A stretch of 64,000 bases of DNA from Reyranella humidisoli (GCF_019039055.1 NZ_JAHOPB010000001.1:62001-126000), one strand, 5' to 3'. Counted from the stretch's first letter, positions 17,062 through 26,013 are shown. Notes: generated from the letters alone by a model not told the origin. Program-made: numbers and translations.

Positions 17062-18495
17062 TCAGGCCTCCTTGCCGGTCGCGAGCGATTCGGCGACGGC
17101 GGGGGCGGGCGTGAGGCCCGCGGCCCGCACGGGCTGGTCGCGCCGTGGCCCCTCCTCGCCGCGATGTGGCGGATGGGACATGAGCTTCAGGATGTAGTAG
17201 GTGCCGGCGCCGAAGGCGAAGAAGTAGACGATGACGAAGGCCAGAAGCGAAGCGCCCACGGCCGGCGCATCGAGCGCCGACGCCGAGTCGGCCGTGCGCA
17301 ACAGGCCGTGCACCGTGTAGGGCTGGCGTCCGACTTCCGTCGTCACCCAACCCGCGATGACGGCGACGAAGCCGGCCGGCCCCATCGCCAGCGCGAAGCG
17401 GTGCAGCAGCGGCCAGTCGTAGAGTTTCCCGCGGACACGGGCGAACAGGCTGAACACCGCCAGGGTCAGCATCAGCATGCCCATGCCGACCATGATCCGG
17501 AACGCCCAGAACACGACAGGCACCGGCGGCCAGTCCTTGCGGTCGACCGTGTCGAGGCCCTTCATTGGGGCGTCCCACGAATGCTTCAGGATCAGCGACG
17601 ACGCCTTGGGGATCTCCACGGCGAACAAAGTCTTGCCCGCGGCTTCGTCGGGCCAGCCGAACAGGACCAGCGGCGCGCCGTCGGGATAGCTCTTGAAGTG
17701 GCCCTCCATGGCCATGACCTTGACCGGCTGGTGCTCCAGCGTGTTCAGCCCGTGCTGGTCGCCGGCGAAGATCTGAAGCGGCGCCACGACGGTGATCATG
17801 CCCATCGCCATCGAGAACATGACGCGGACGCCCTCGCTGTTCGCCGATTTGTCGAACCGTCCGCGCAGAAGGTGCCAGGCGGCAACGGCGCCGACGACCA
17901 GAGCCGTCGTCAGGTAGGCGCCGAAGACGGTATGAACGAGCCGATAGGGGAAGGACGGATTGAAGATGATCGCCCACCAATCGGCCGGGACGAACTGACC
18001 GCCAGCATTGATCGCGTAGCCTGCCGGCGTCTGCATCCAGCTGTTGGCGGCGAGGATCCAGAAGGCCGAGAAGAAGGTGCCGCCCGCCACGGCAAGCGTC
18101 GCCGCGAAGTGCAGCCCCTTGCCCACACGGTTCATGCCGAACAGCATGACGCCGAGGAAGCCTGCCTCCAGGAAGAAGGCGGTCAGCACCTCGTAGGCCA
18201 TGAGTGGCCCCAGCACGGGTCCGGCCTTGTCCGAGAAGACCGACCAGTTGGTGCCGAACTGATAGGACATCACGATGCCCGATACGACGCCCATGCCGAA
18301 GGCGAGCGCGAAGATCTTCAGCCAGTATTTGAACAGGTCGAGATAGACCTGACGGCCCGTCCACAGCCACAGGCCTTCGAGCACGGCGAGGAAGCTCGCC
18401 AGACCGATCGAGAAGGACGGGAAGATGAAGTGGAACGAGACGGTGAAGGCGAACTGAAGCCTCGCCAGGAAGACTGCGTCGAAAGCTTCGAACAT
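17062..18495 (-). CDS. cioA: Cytochrome bd-type (cyanide-insensitive) ubiquinol oxidase subunit I
   Basis: 477 residues. Haem ligands expected from E. coli CydA can be placed: His22 in SFHFIFPSFS, His188 in YRLVHTVFGAY and Met335 in FRIMVGMG. Proton-path acids Glu102 and Glu110 (YEVLTAFFLEAG) and quinol-site Lys259/Glu264 (QPVKVMAMEGHF) are also present. The Q-loop is short, as in the CIO/cyd subgroup rather than the long-loop E. coli form, matching the DUF2474 partner. The complex reduces O2 to water with quinol at the inner membrane, supporting growth at low oxygen or in the presence of cyanide or NO. A MocR gene ends 12 bp upstream. Confidence 0.95.
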   Translation of the reverse strand: MFEAFDAVFLARLQFAFTVSFHFIFPSFSIGLASFLAVLEGLWLWTGRQVYLDLFKYWLKIFALAFGMGVVSGIVMSYQFGTNWSVFSDKAGPVLGPLMAYEVLTAFFLEAGFLGVMLFGMNRVGKGLHFAATLAVAGGTFFSAFWILAANSWMQTPAGYAINAGGQFVPADWWAIIFNPSFPYRLVHTVFGAYLTTALVVGAVAAWHLLRGRFDKSANSEGVRVMFSMAMGMITVVAPLQIFAGDQHGLNTLEHQPVKVMAMEGHFKSYPDGAPLVLFGWPDEAAGKTLFAVEIPKASSLILKHSWDAPMKGLDTVDRKDWPPVPVVFWAFRIMVGMGMLMLTLAVFSLFARVRGKLYDWPLLHRFALAMGPAGFVAVIAGWVTTEVGRQPYTVHGLLRTADSASALDAPAVGASLLAFVIVYFFAFGAGTYYILKLMSHPPHRGEEGPRRDQPVRAAGLTPAPAVAESLATGKEA

Positions 18496-18507
18496 GATGT
18501 CCTTCTC

Positions 18508-19884
18508 CTAGACGATACGCGACGCGTAAGCCGGCGACTTCAACGCCACGACCAGCACGTCGAGCGCCGCAACGAGCTCCGAGCGATTGCGCGCGGCGCC
18601 CAGCGCGATGCGGATCGCGTGCTCAGGCTCGCCGTCAACGCTGAAACTGTCGCTCGTAACCACCGCAAGCCCCTGTCGTTGAACATGCGCGGCAAACTCC
18701 GCCCGGGTCCATGCGGCCGGCAAGCGCAGCCACACATGATGTCCCTTCGGATGGGCGAGATAACTCTGACCTGAAAGCGCCCTCGCCGCCAGCTTCTGTC
18801 TTGCGGCGGCTTCTGCTGCAACTGCCGATATGATGGCATCGGCGCTACCGTCGGCCATCCACCGGCTGACGAGCGCGACCGTCAGCGGCACGGGCATCTG
18901 CGACACTGTGCGCAGCGCATTGGAGAGCACCGACGCAGCGGCGCGATCGGGCGTGAGCACATGGGCGACGCGCAAGCCGGGGGCCATGCACTTGGACAAG
19001 GTCATCGCGAGATAGCTGCGCTCGGGAATCAACGTGGCGATCGGCTGCACCTTCGGCTCGAGATTTCCATAGGCATCGTCCTCGATCAGCACGAGATCGT
19101 GACGACGGATCGCGGCCGCGAGCTGCTCGCGTCGCGCCTGCCCGATCGTCTGCGTCGTCGGATTGTGGATCGTCGGCAGGAGATAGACTGCTTTCGGTGA
19201 ATGCATGTGGCAGGCCTCGGCGAGCGCCGAGGGATCCATGCCGCCGTCATCCGACGTGACGCCGACGAGACGTACGCCGAGCGACGCGGCCGCCGACTTG
19301 AAGCCGGGATAGGTGAGCCGGTCGGTGAGCACGACGTCGCCCGGCCGTGTCACCGACAGCAGCAGCGCCATCAGCGCGCTTTGCGTGCCGGGCGAGATCA
19401 CGAGCCGGCCCGCCTCGGAATGGCGCACGCGCCGCCGCAGCCAGTCCGCCGCGATGCCTCGGTCCACGGTGCTGCCGCCCGCCTGCTGGTAGCTCAGGAG
19501 ATCGGAGAAACCGTGGTCGCGCTGCAGGGCGGCGAGCCCGCGCATGATGCGCCCCTCCAGGTCGGCCTCGAGGGGCGACGGCGGCAGGTTCATCGACAGG
19601 TCGACCGCGATGCCGGCCGCCGCCTGACCCGCCGGCCGGGCGCGGCTCTCGGCCACGAAGGTCCCCTGCCCGACGCGGGCGTCGGTCAGGCCCCGACGCC
19701 GCGCCTCATTGTAGGCCCGCGTGACGGTCGTGAGATCGATACCCAGCGTCCTGGCCAGCGCCCGATGGGTCGGCAGCCGCTGCCCGCGATGCAGCCGGCC
19801 CGAGGAAATGTCCCGGTCCAGCGCCTCGACGATGCCCTCATAGACAGGCCCGTCGACAGCATCGAGTGTAGGGCTCCAATCCAT
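18508..19884 (-). CDS. MocR/PdxR-type regulator (GntR wHTH fused to aminotransferase-like domain)
   Basis: 458 residues from the ATG at 19884 (AAGGAG upstream). Residues 10-80 form a GntR winged helix (GRLHRGQRLPTHRALARTLG, then TTVTRAYNEARRRG); residues 95-450 are a fold-type I PLP domain with the Schiff-base Lys298 in MTLSKCMAPGLR and the Asp of LIEDDAYG. MocR proteins sense PLP or amino acid derivatives and bind paired repeats near their own promoters; such repeats occur here at 19881-19927. It is divergent from a DUF983 gene and sits 12 bp upstream of cioA on the same strand, so it could be co-transcribed with the oxidase. Confidence 0.93.
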   Translation of the reverse strand: MDWSPTLDAVDGPVYEGIVEALDRDISSGRLHRGQRLPTHRALARTLGIDLTTVTRAYNEARRRGLTDARVGQGTFVAESRARPAGQAAAGIAVDLSMNLPPSPLEADLEGRIMRGLAALQRDHGFSDLLSYQQAGGSTVDRGIAADWLRRRVRHSEAGRLVISPGTQSALMALLLSVTRPGDVVLTDRLTYPGFKSAAASLGVRLVGVTSDDGGMDPSALAEACHMHSPKAVYLLPTIHNPTTQTIGQARREQLAAAIRRHDLVLIEDDAYGNLEPKVQPIATLIPERSYLAMTLSKCMAPGLRVAHVLTPDRAAASVLSNALRTVSQMPVPLTVALVSRWMADGSADAIISAVAAEAAARQKLAARALSGQSYLAHPKGHHVWLRLPAAWTRAEFAAHVQRQGLAVVTSDSFSVDGEPEHAIRIALGAARNRSELVAALDVLVVALKSPAYASRIV

Positions 19885-19927
19885 ACAATCTGTCTCCTTG
19901 TTCTTGAATGTATGCTTTACTGTATGG
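19881..19927. promoter_or_regulatory. MocR operator candidate: repeated TGTATG boxes between mocR and DUF983
   Basis: Three related 7-mers lie in the divergent intergenic space: CCATACA (19881-19887, covering the mocR start codon), TGTATGC (19909-19915) and TGTATGG (19921-19927). The last two are direct repeats 12 bp apart; the first and last are exact inverted copies. A possible promoter for the plus-strand gene is TTGAAT (19905-19910) with ATATAC (19928-19933) 17 bp on, which would put both direct repeats in its spacer. MocR regulators typically bind such paired repeats. Binding is inferred. Confidence 0.5.
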
Positions 19928-19957
19928 ATATACCAGCAGGACAAACAGGAGGACAGG

Positions 19958-20344
19958 ATGGCTGGCAAGGGTGGTCTCTATCTTCTGCGGGGCATGATGG
20001 GTCGTTGCCCGGCCTGCGGCGAAGGCAAGCTGTTCCGCGCCTTCGTGAAGGTGGCCGACCGTTGCAATGCCTGCGGCGAGGATCTGCACCATCACCGCGC
20101 CGACGACTTCCCCGCCTACCTGACGATCTTCCTGGTCGGCCATCTGGTCGTGCCGATCGCGATGTATGTCGAGATCGTCTACCAGCCGTCCTACTGGCTG
20201 CACGCCGCGCTCTGGGCGCCAATGGTGATCCTGCTGTCGATCGGCCTGCTGCAGCCGATCAAGGGCATGATCGTCGCCCTGCAATGGCACATGGGCATGC
20301 ACGGCTTCGCCGCCGCGAAGCAGGAACGCGCCGAATACTGTTAG
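19958..20344 (+). CDS. DUF983 family zinc-ribbon membrane protein
   Basis: 128 residues from the ATG at 19958, with AGGAGGACAGG just before it. The N-terminus has a zinc-ribbon-like pair of CxxC knuckles (GRCPACGEG and RCNACGEDL) with HHHRADDFPAY following, then two or three membrane helices (about residues 55-75 and 82-105). That is the DUF983 layout, a family of unknown function found across alphaproteobacteria. It is divergent from the MocR gene and probably under its control. Its stop overlaps the convergent asparaginase stop by 4 bp (20341-20344). Confidence 0.85.
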   Translation: MAGKGGLYLLRGMMGRCPACGEGKLFRAFVKVADRCNACGEDLHHHRADDFPAYLTIFLVGHLVVPIAMYVEIVYQPSYWLHAALWAPMVILLSIGLLQPIKGMIVALQWHMGMHGFAAAKQERAEYC

Positions 20345-21360
20345 CCGAAAGTCTCGAACACCTCGGCGATCGCCGTCCGGTCCAGGCCGGCGCGCAGGCA
20401 GGCCTGCAGCAGCACCCGCGCCTTCAGCGGGTTGAGCCGGCCGCCCCAGATGAGACCGGCCTTGCGCAGCGCGATCTCCGAGCTGGGACCGCCATAGGTC
20501 TGGCGCAGCAGCGGCCCGCCGCCGGCGCGCGGCGACACGACCGTCGGAATGATCTCCGCGAGCTGTCCCACCAGCGACGCGACACGCTCGGGCACATGGC
20601 CGCCGCCCATCGCCCCCACCACGACGCCGCGATAGCCGAGCTGGTCACGATGATCGACCATCGCCTCCAGGATGTAGCCGGGCTCGTCGAGCCCCAGCCA
20701 CAAGAGCGCCACCGGCTGTTCCCGGCCCTCCGATGCCGCAACCAGCCGCTTGCGCGCGGCTTCGACCGGCGCGCGCACCGGCAGCGACAGTGGCACGACG
20801 CGATCCTCGACCAAGGCGGCGAGCGGACCGGTCTGCGGTGCTGCGAAAGCATTGAAGCGCGTCGGATGGACCTTCTGCACGTCCGCCGCCGCATAGACTT
20901 CGTCCAGCATCACAGCGAGGACGCCCAGCGACTTCGCATGCGCCTTCACCCAGGGATCGCAGGCGACGCGCACGGCGGCGAGCAGGTTGCCCGGCCCGTC
21001 GGGCGAGGTGAGTGCGGGATTGCGCATCGCCGCCGTAACGATCACCGGGATATCGCGCTCGACCAGCAGGTCGAGCAGGAAGCTGGTCTCCTCCAGCGTG
21101 TCGGTGCCCTGAGTCACCACCACGCCGTCGACATCGAGACCCATGATCTTTGCCGCCAGCGCATGCATCTGGTCGAAGGACAGCGAATGGCTGCCGACGC
21201 GCGACACCGTTTCCGCGCGGATATCCGCCAGCCCGGCCAGCGTCGGCACGGCCGCGACGAGATCGTCGGCGCCCAGGCCCATCTGCATGGCGCCCGACGC
21301 ATCCGGCGCCGTCGCGATGGTGCCGCCGAGGGCCAGGATCTGGATACGCGGAAGGGTCAT
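20341..21360 (-). CDS. Asparaginase family protein (type I/II L-asparaginase fold)
   Basis: 339 residues. The two catalytic Thr motifs are present: ILALGGTIATAPD near residue 15 and VVVTQGTDTLEETSFLL near residue 87, with VIVTAAMRNP following. A catalytic Lys is expected in the ANPxLxSPDGPxN region, here RNPALTSPDGPGN. There is no signal peptide, so it is probably a cytoplasmic enzyme hydrolysing asparagine or a related amide. Its ATG overlaps the stop of the secreted protein gene upstream (ATGA), which is itself coupled to HyuB; the three genes form an amide-hydrolysis operon. Confidence 0.9.
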   Translation of the reverse strand: MTLPRIQILALGGTIATAPDASGAMQMGLGADDLVAAVPTLAGLADIRAETVSRVGSHSLSFDQMHALAAKIMGLDVDGVVVTQGTDTLEETSFLLDLLVERDIPVIVTAAMRNPALTSPDGPGNLLAAVRVACDPWVKAHAKSLGVLAVMLDEVYAAADVQKVHPTRFNAFAAPQTGPLAALVEDRVVPLSLPVRAPVEAARKRLVAASEGREQPVALLWLGLDEPGYILEAMVDHRDQLGYRGVVVGAMGGGHVPERVASLVGQLAEIIPTVVSPRAGGGPLLRQTYGGPSSEIALRKAGLIWGGRLNPLKARVLLQACLRAGLDRTAIAEVFETFG

Positions 21361-21884
21361 GGCAAAAGCCTCAGGGAACGGAAGAAACGCTCGGCCTCGG
21401 GCGCGCGCATCGCATCGGTCGGCGCGAGATAGCCCAGCGACACATAGCGGCTGCCCTTCAGCACGACGAGCTGGCGCAAAGCATTGCCGCCCGCCAGCGG
21501 ACCGACCGATTCGACGGCCGGCGCACCCTGCACGCTCTTCCAGTCGACCTGGGTCCACTTGCCGCCCGCGAGACGCTGCGCGCGATCGTCGAGCGCGGAT
21601 TGCAGGTTGAGCCTGGGCTGGCGCACGTCGACGTCCGCCGGATAGAGCGCGCTCTGCGCCACGAAGGACAGGCGACGGTATTCGAGACTGTAGGAGTGGT
21701 AGACGAACGGCGTGCCGCCCGGCGTCGTCGTGTCGATCTTCTTGTAGACCGGCGCGGCCGGCATCTCGACGAAGAACGACTTGTCGGCGCTCTCGACCGG
21801 AAACCACGAGGCCGATTGCGCGAGCGCATCGCCGGCCAGCAGGACGACCGGCAAGGCAAGGAACGAACGCCGATAAGCGCTCAT
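21357..21884 (-). CDS. Secreted protein of unknown function
   Basis: 175 residues with an evident signal peptide (MSAYRRSFLALPVVLLAGDALAQ, given here as its ends MSAYRRSFLAL and LLAGDALAQ). The mature part begins WFPVESADKSFFVEMPAAPVY, a pattern shared by small periplasmic proteins whose beta-rich domain follows an F-x-V-x-x-P-x-x-P motif; I cannot give a function. It is coupled by 4-bp overlaps on both sides, with HyuB upstream and asparaginase downstream, so it is co-expressed with two amide-bond hydrolases. Confidence 0.7.
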   Translation of the reverse strand: MSAYRRSFLALPVVLLAGDALAQSASWFPVESADKSFFVEMPAAPVYKKIDTTTPGGTPFVYHSYSLEYRRLSFVAQSALYPADVDVRQPRLNLQSALDDRAQRLAGGKWTQVDWKSVQGAPAVESVGPLAGGNALRQLVVLKGSRYVSLGYLAPTDAMRAPEAERFFRSLRLLP

Positions 21885-23578
21885 TCGGCGGCCTGCGCCG
21901 GACCGAACTTCTCGCGCGCCTCGGCGGCGGTGTAGTAACCGCGCGCCACGTCACGGGCGATCGACTCCCGGCTGCGCCTGGCGGGATCGCCGAAGCCACC
22001 GCCGCCCGGGGTCGAAACGCGCACGACGTCGCCGACGCCAAGCTCGATGTCCTGGTCCTTTGAAAGATGTGGCGGACGGTAGGTCTGGCCGCCCTGGTCG
22101 ACTTGCACCGTGTTGGCACCGCCGGCATGGCCGCCCAGCACGCCCTGCGGCCCGGTGCGGCCGTGGTCCATCACCATCGACACGCGCGCCTCGCCGCGAC
22201 GCAGCTTGATCGCGTAGTTGATGCCGAAGCCGCCGCGGAACTCGCCGGCACCGCCCGAGCCCTCGCGCAGGGAGAATTCCTCGAAGAGCACCGGATAGAA
22301 CTGCTCCAGCACCTCGACCGGCGGCATCTTGGAGATGCCGATCGTCGAGCAGCCGTTGCTCAACCCGTCGCCGCCCTGGAAGCCCCCATATCCGCCACCG
22401 GTGAAGAGATACATGATGTAGTTGCGCTTGCGCTCCGGATCGTAACCGCCGACACCCAGGTTACCGGAGGTCCCGGCCGGCGCGGCAAACAGCAGGTCGG
22501 GGATCGCCTTGGTCAGCGCCGCGAACACCGCCTCGGCGATGCGCTGGCTCACCTCGGCCGCGCAGCCCGATACCGGCCGCGGATACTTCGCGTACAGGAA
22601 CGTGCCCTCGGGCTCGACGATGCGCAGCGGCTCGAAAGTACCGGCATTGATCGGCACGTCGGGGAAGACATGCTTTACCGCGAGGTAGATCGCCGACTTG
22701 GTGGTGGCGATCACGCTGTTCATCGGACCGCGGCAGGGCGGGCTCGATCCCGTCATGTCGAAGGTGAGCTCGTCGCCCTTCTTCGTGATCTTCATTTTGA
22801 TCGTGAGCGGCTCATCGACGACGCCATCGCTGTCGACCTGCGAGGTTCCCTCGTAGATGCCGTCGGGAATGCCGGTAATCTTCGCGCGCATCTGGCGCTC
22901 GGCGCGGTGGCGCATCTCGGCGATCGCGGCGCGCACCACCTCGGCGCCGTAGCGGTCGATCAGCTCGGTGAGCCGCACCTCGCCGGTCGTCAGCGCGGCG
23001 GCCTGGGCCTTGATGTCGCCGATGCGCTGATCGGCGATGCGGATGTTCGACATGATGATGGACAGGATCTCCTGGTCCATCTCGCCCTTCTTGAAGAATT
23101 TCACAGGCGGCAGGCGCAGCCCCTCCTGCTCGACCTCGGTGGCGCTGGCGGAGAAGCCGCCCGGCACCATGCCGCCGACGTCCGGCCAGTGGCCCGTGTT
23201 GGCGAGCCAGGCAAACAGCTCGCCCTTGTAGAAGAACGGCTTCACGAAGCGCACATCCATCAGATGCGTGCCGCCGAGATAGGGATCGTTGACGATGAAC
23301 ACGTCGCCCGGATCGACTTTGCCGGCATAGTGCGTCTTCACCCGCTCGATCACGGCGCGGGTCGAAAACTGCATGGTGCCGACGAAAACCGGCAGGCCGA
23401 GTTCGCCCTGGGCGATCAGCGAGCCGTCGACCGTATCGTAGATGCCGTCCGAGCGGTCCATGCCCTCGGAGATCACCGGCGAGAAGGCCGCACGCACGAA
23501 AGCCAGATCCATCTCGTTGCAGACCTGGATCAGGCCGTTCTGGATGACTGTCAAAGTGACGGGATCGAGGTTCGACAT
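21881..23578 (-). CDS. Hydantoinase B/oxoprolinase family protein
   Basis: 565 residues of the HyuB family (N-methylhydantoinase/5-oxoprolinase beta chain): DPVTLTVIQNGL at the start, FIVNDPYLGGTHLMDV, FDMTGSSPPCRGPMNS and FSLREGSGGAGEFRGG are family blocks. HyuB normally pairs with HyuA in an ATP-dependent ring-opening enzyme or in acetone-carboxylase-like complexes. No HyuA is adjacent here; the nearest is about 28 kb away with its own HyuB. The gene is first in an operon with a secreted protein and an asparaginase, and is divergent from a molybdenum hydroxylase gene across 79 bp. Confidence 0.92.
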   Translation of the reverse strand: MSNLDPVTLTVIQNGLIQVCNEMDLAFVRAAFSPVISEGMDRSDGIYDTVDGSLIAQGELGLPVFVGTMQFSTRAVIERVKTHYAGKVDPGDVFIVNDPYLGGTHLMDVRFVKPFFYKGELFAWLANTGHWPDVGGMVPGGFSASATEVEQEGLRLPPVKFFKKGEMDQEILSIIMSNIRIADQRIGDIKAQAAALTTGEVRLTELIDRYGAEVVRAAIAEMRHRAERQMRAKITGIPDGIYEGTSQVDSDGVVDEPLTIKMKITKKGDELTFDMTGSSPPCRGPMNSVIATTKSAIYLAVKHVFPDVPINAGTFEPLRIVEPEGTFLYAKYPRPVSGCAAEVSQRIAEAVFAALTKAIPDLLFAAPAGTSGNLGVGGYDPERKRNYIMYLFTGGGYGGFQGGDGLSNGCSTIGISKMPPVEVLEQFYPVLFEEFSLREGSGGAGEFRGGFGINYAIKLRRGEARVSMVMDHGRTGPQGVLGGHAGGANTVQVDQGGQTYRPPHLSKDQDIELGVGDVVRVSTPGGGGFGDPARRSRESIARDVARGYYTAAEAREKFGPAQAAE

Positions 23579-23657
23579 GTCCGAATCCCTAGCACAGCCC
23601 ATGCCTCGCTGCGCTATGATGACGTTCAAATCCCCCACTTTTCGAAGCGGAACACCC

Positions 23658-25994
23658 ATGAACGCGCCTCTCGCCGCCGACACGACCGATTTGATGAAAT
23701 TTGGCGTCGGCCAGCCGGTCCCTCGCCAGGAAGATCCCACGCTTCTCAAAGGCCAGGGTCGCTACACCGACGACATCAACCTTCCCGGCCAGGTCTATGC
23801 GGTGATGGTCCGCAGCCAGGTGGCGCACGGCCTGCTGAAAGGCATCGACGCCGAGGAGGCGCGCGGCATGCCGGGCGTGCTCGGCATCTGGACAGGCGCC
23901 GATCTAAACGCTGCCGGTTATGGCCCGCTGAAGACCGTGATGATGGTACCGAACCGCGACGGCTCGCAGATGAAGACGCCGACGCGCTATTCGCTCGCCA
24001 CCGACAAGGTACGCTTCGTCGGCGATCCCGTCGCCTTCGTCGTCGCAGAGACCCAGGCGCAGGCGCGCGACGCCGCCGAGGCGGTGATGCTCGACATCGA
24101 GGCCCTGCCCTCCGTCACAAATGCGCGCGAGGCCGCCCAGCCTGGCGCGCCCATCGTGTTCGACGACGTGCCTGGCAATGTCTGCGCCGACTTCCAGTAT
24201 GGCGACAGCGCGAAGGTCGACGAAGCCTTCGCCAAGGCCGCGCATGTGACGAAGCTGCACCTCGTCAGCAACCGCATCGTCGTCTGCGCGATGGAGCCGC
24301 GCACCGCGATCGGCCACTACGACAAGGAGACCGACCGCTCGACGCTCCATGCCGGCTGCCAGGGCGTGTTCGGCCTCAAGAACCAGATGGCGGCCTTGCT
24401 CGGCATCAAGCCGGCTCAGATGCGCGTCGTGACCGGCAATGTCGGCGGCTCGTTCGGCATGAAGGGCTCGCCCTACCCCGAATATGCCGGCCTCTTCCAT
24501 GCCTCCAAGGCGCTCGGCCGTCCGGTCAAGTGGACCGACGACCGTTCGGGCAGTTTCCTCAGCGACCAGCACGGCCGCGACCATGATTTCGACGCCGAGC
24601 TGGCGCTCGACAAGGACGGCACCTTCCTCGCGGTGCGCCTGAAGGGCTACGCCAATCTCGGCGCCTATCTCTCGAACGTCGGCGCCGCCATGGGCGCGCT
24701 GGGTGTCTCGCGCAATCTCGCCGCGGTCTATCGCACGCCGCTGATCGAGGTTCAGACCAAGGTGGCCTTCACCCACACCTCGCCGATCGGCGCCTATCGC
24801 GGCGCGGGCCGTCCGGAAGCCAACTATTTCATGGAGCGCCTGATCACCACCGCTGCCCGCGAGATGGGCCTCGACCAGATGGAGATGCGCCGGCGCAACC
24901 ACATCAAGCCCGAGGAAATGCCTTACAAGACCGCCTCGGGCACGACCTACGACAGCGGCGAGTTCACCGTGCTGCTCGACAAGGCGCTAGAACTGGCCGA
25001 CGTCGCGGGATTCGAGGCGCGCAAGGAAGAGAGCCGGAAGCACGGCAAGCTGCGCGGCATCGGCATCGGCGACTATCTCGAAGTGACGGCACCGCCGATG
25101 AACGAGATGGGCGGGCTGCGCTTCGAGGAGAACGGCGACGTCACGATCATCACCGGCACGCTGGACTACGGCCAGGGCCACTGGTCGGCCTTCGCGCAGG
25201 TGCTGACGACCAAGCTCGGCATCCCGTTCGACCGGATCAAGCTGAAGCAGGGAGACAGCGACCTGCTGATCGCCGGCGGCGGCACCGGCGGATCGAAGTC
25301 GATCATGGCGTCGGGCGCGGCGATCGTCGAAGCCTCCGACAAGGTGATCGAGAAGGGCAAGCAGATCGCGGGCGTCGCGCTGGAAGCCTCGGCCGCCGAC
25401 ATCGAGTTCAAGCGCGGCCGCTTCGAGATCGTCGGCACCGACCGCGGCATCGGCATCATGGAACTCGCGAGCAAGCTGCGCGGCGGCCTGAAGTTGCCCG
25501 AGGGCGTGCCCGACACGCTCGACGTCAGCCACGTCCACGAGGCCGCGCCCTCGGCCTTCCCCAACGGCGCGCATGTCGCCGAAGTCGAGATCGATCCCGA
25601 CACCGGCCACGTCGAGGTCGTGAAGTACACGATGGTCGGCGACTTCGGCACGGTCATCAATCCGATGCTGGTCGAAGGCCAGAGCCATGGCGGCGTCGTG
25701 CAGGGCATCAGCCAGGCGATCTTCGAGCACGTCGTCTACAGCGAGGAAGGCCAGCCGCTCACCGGCAGCTTCACCGACTACGCCATCCCGCGCGCCGGCG
25801 ACGCGCCGTCCTTCAAGATCGACTATCACTCGGTACCGGCGAAGACGAACGTGCTGGGCGCCAAGGGCTGCGGCGAGGCCGGCTGCGCGGGCTCCCTGCC
25901 GTCGGTGATGAACGCCATCTCCGATGCGCTGGGCGGCAAGCACATCAACATGCCGGCGACGCCCGAGCGCGTGTGGGAAGCCTTGAGGTCCTAG
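23658..25994 (+). CDS. Xanthine dehydrogenase family molybdopterin-binding (large) subunit
   Basis: 778 residues. Blocks of the Mo-hydroxylase large subunit are visible: the N-terminal a/b hammerhead (RYTDDINLPGQVYAV), GGSFGMKG for cofactor binding, AYRGAGRPEANYFMER and the C-terminal KGCGEAGCAGSLP with the active-site Glu. The position of the Cys in CoxL (AYRCSFR) reads AYRGAGR, so this is not a form I CO dehydrogenase. The 2Fe-2S (small) and FAD (medium) subunits that normally accompany it are absent from both sides, so partner subunits must be encoded elsewhere, or the protein uses another electron acceptor. The hydroxylated substrate is unknown. Confidence 0.92.
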   Translation: MNAPLAADTTDLMKFGVGQPVPRQEDPTLLKGQGRYTDDINLPGQVYAVMVRSQVAHGLLKGIDAEEARGMPGVLGIWTGADLNAAGYGPLKTVMMVPNRDGSQMKTPTRYSLATDKVRFVGDPVAFVVAETQAQARDAAEAVMLDIEALPSVTNAREAAQPGAPIVFDDVPGNVCADFQYGDSAKVDEAFAKAAHVTKLHLVSNRIVVCAMEPRTAIGHYDKETDRSTLHAGCQGVFGLKNQMAALLGIKPAQMRVVTGNVGGSFGMKGSPYPEYAGLFHASKALGRPVKWTDDRSGSFLSDQHGRDHDFDAELALDKDGTFLAVRLKGYANLGAYLSNVGAAMGALGVSRNLAAVYRTPLIEVQTKVAFTHTSPIGAYRGAGRPEANYFMERLITTAAREMGLDQMEMRRRNHIKPEEMPYKTASGTTYDSGEFTVLLDKALELADVAGFEARKEESRKHGKLRGIGIGDYLEVTAPPMNEMGGLRFEENGDVTIITGTLDYGQGHWSAFAQVLTTKLGIPFDRIKLKQGDSDLLIAGGGTGGSKSIMASGAAIVEASDKVIEKGKQIAGVALEASAADIEFKRGRFEIVGTDRGIGIMELASKLRGGLKLPEGVPDTLDVSHVHEAAPSAFPNGAHVAEVEIDPDTGHVEVVKYTMVGDFGTVINPMLVEGQSHGGVVQGISQAIFEHVVYSEEGQPLTGSFTDYAIPRAGDAPSFKIDYHSVPAKTNVLGAKGCGEAGCAGSLPSVMNAISDALGGKHINMPATPERVWEALRS

Positions 25995-26013
25995 CGCCCG
26001 CCGGACGCGCAAC

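Noticed and set aside
17164-18774. A 536-residue plus-strand reading antisense to cioA
   Set aside because: Its composition (His/Arg/Asp/Gln-rich, no hydrophobic core) is typical of the antisense shadow of a GC-rich membrane-protein gene; cioA on the other strand has all its ligands.
23658-25994. Carbon monoxide dehydrogenase large subunit (coxL)
   Set aside because: The form I active-site loop AYRCSFR is absent (AYRGAGR instead), and coxM/coxS are not nearby.
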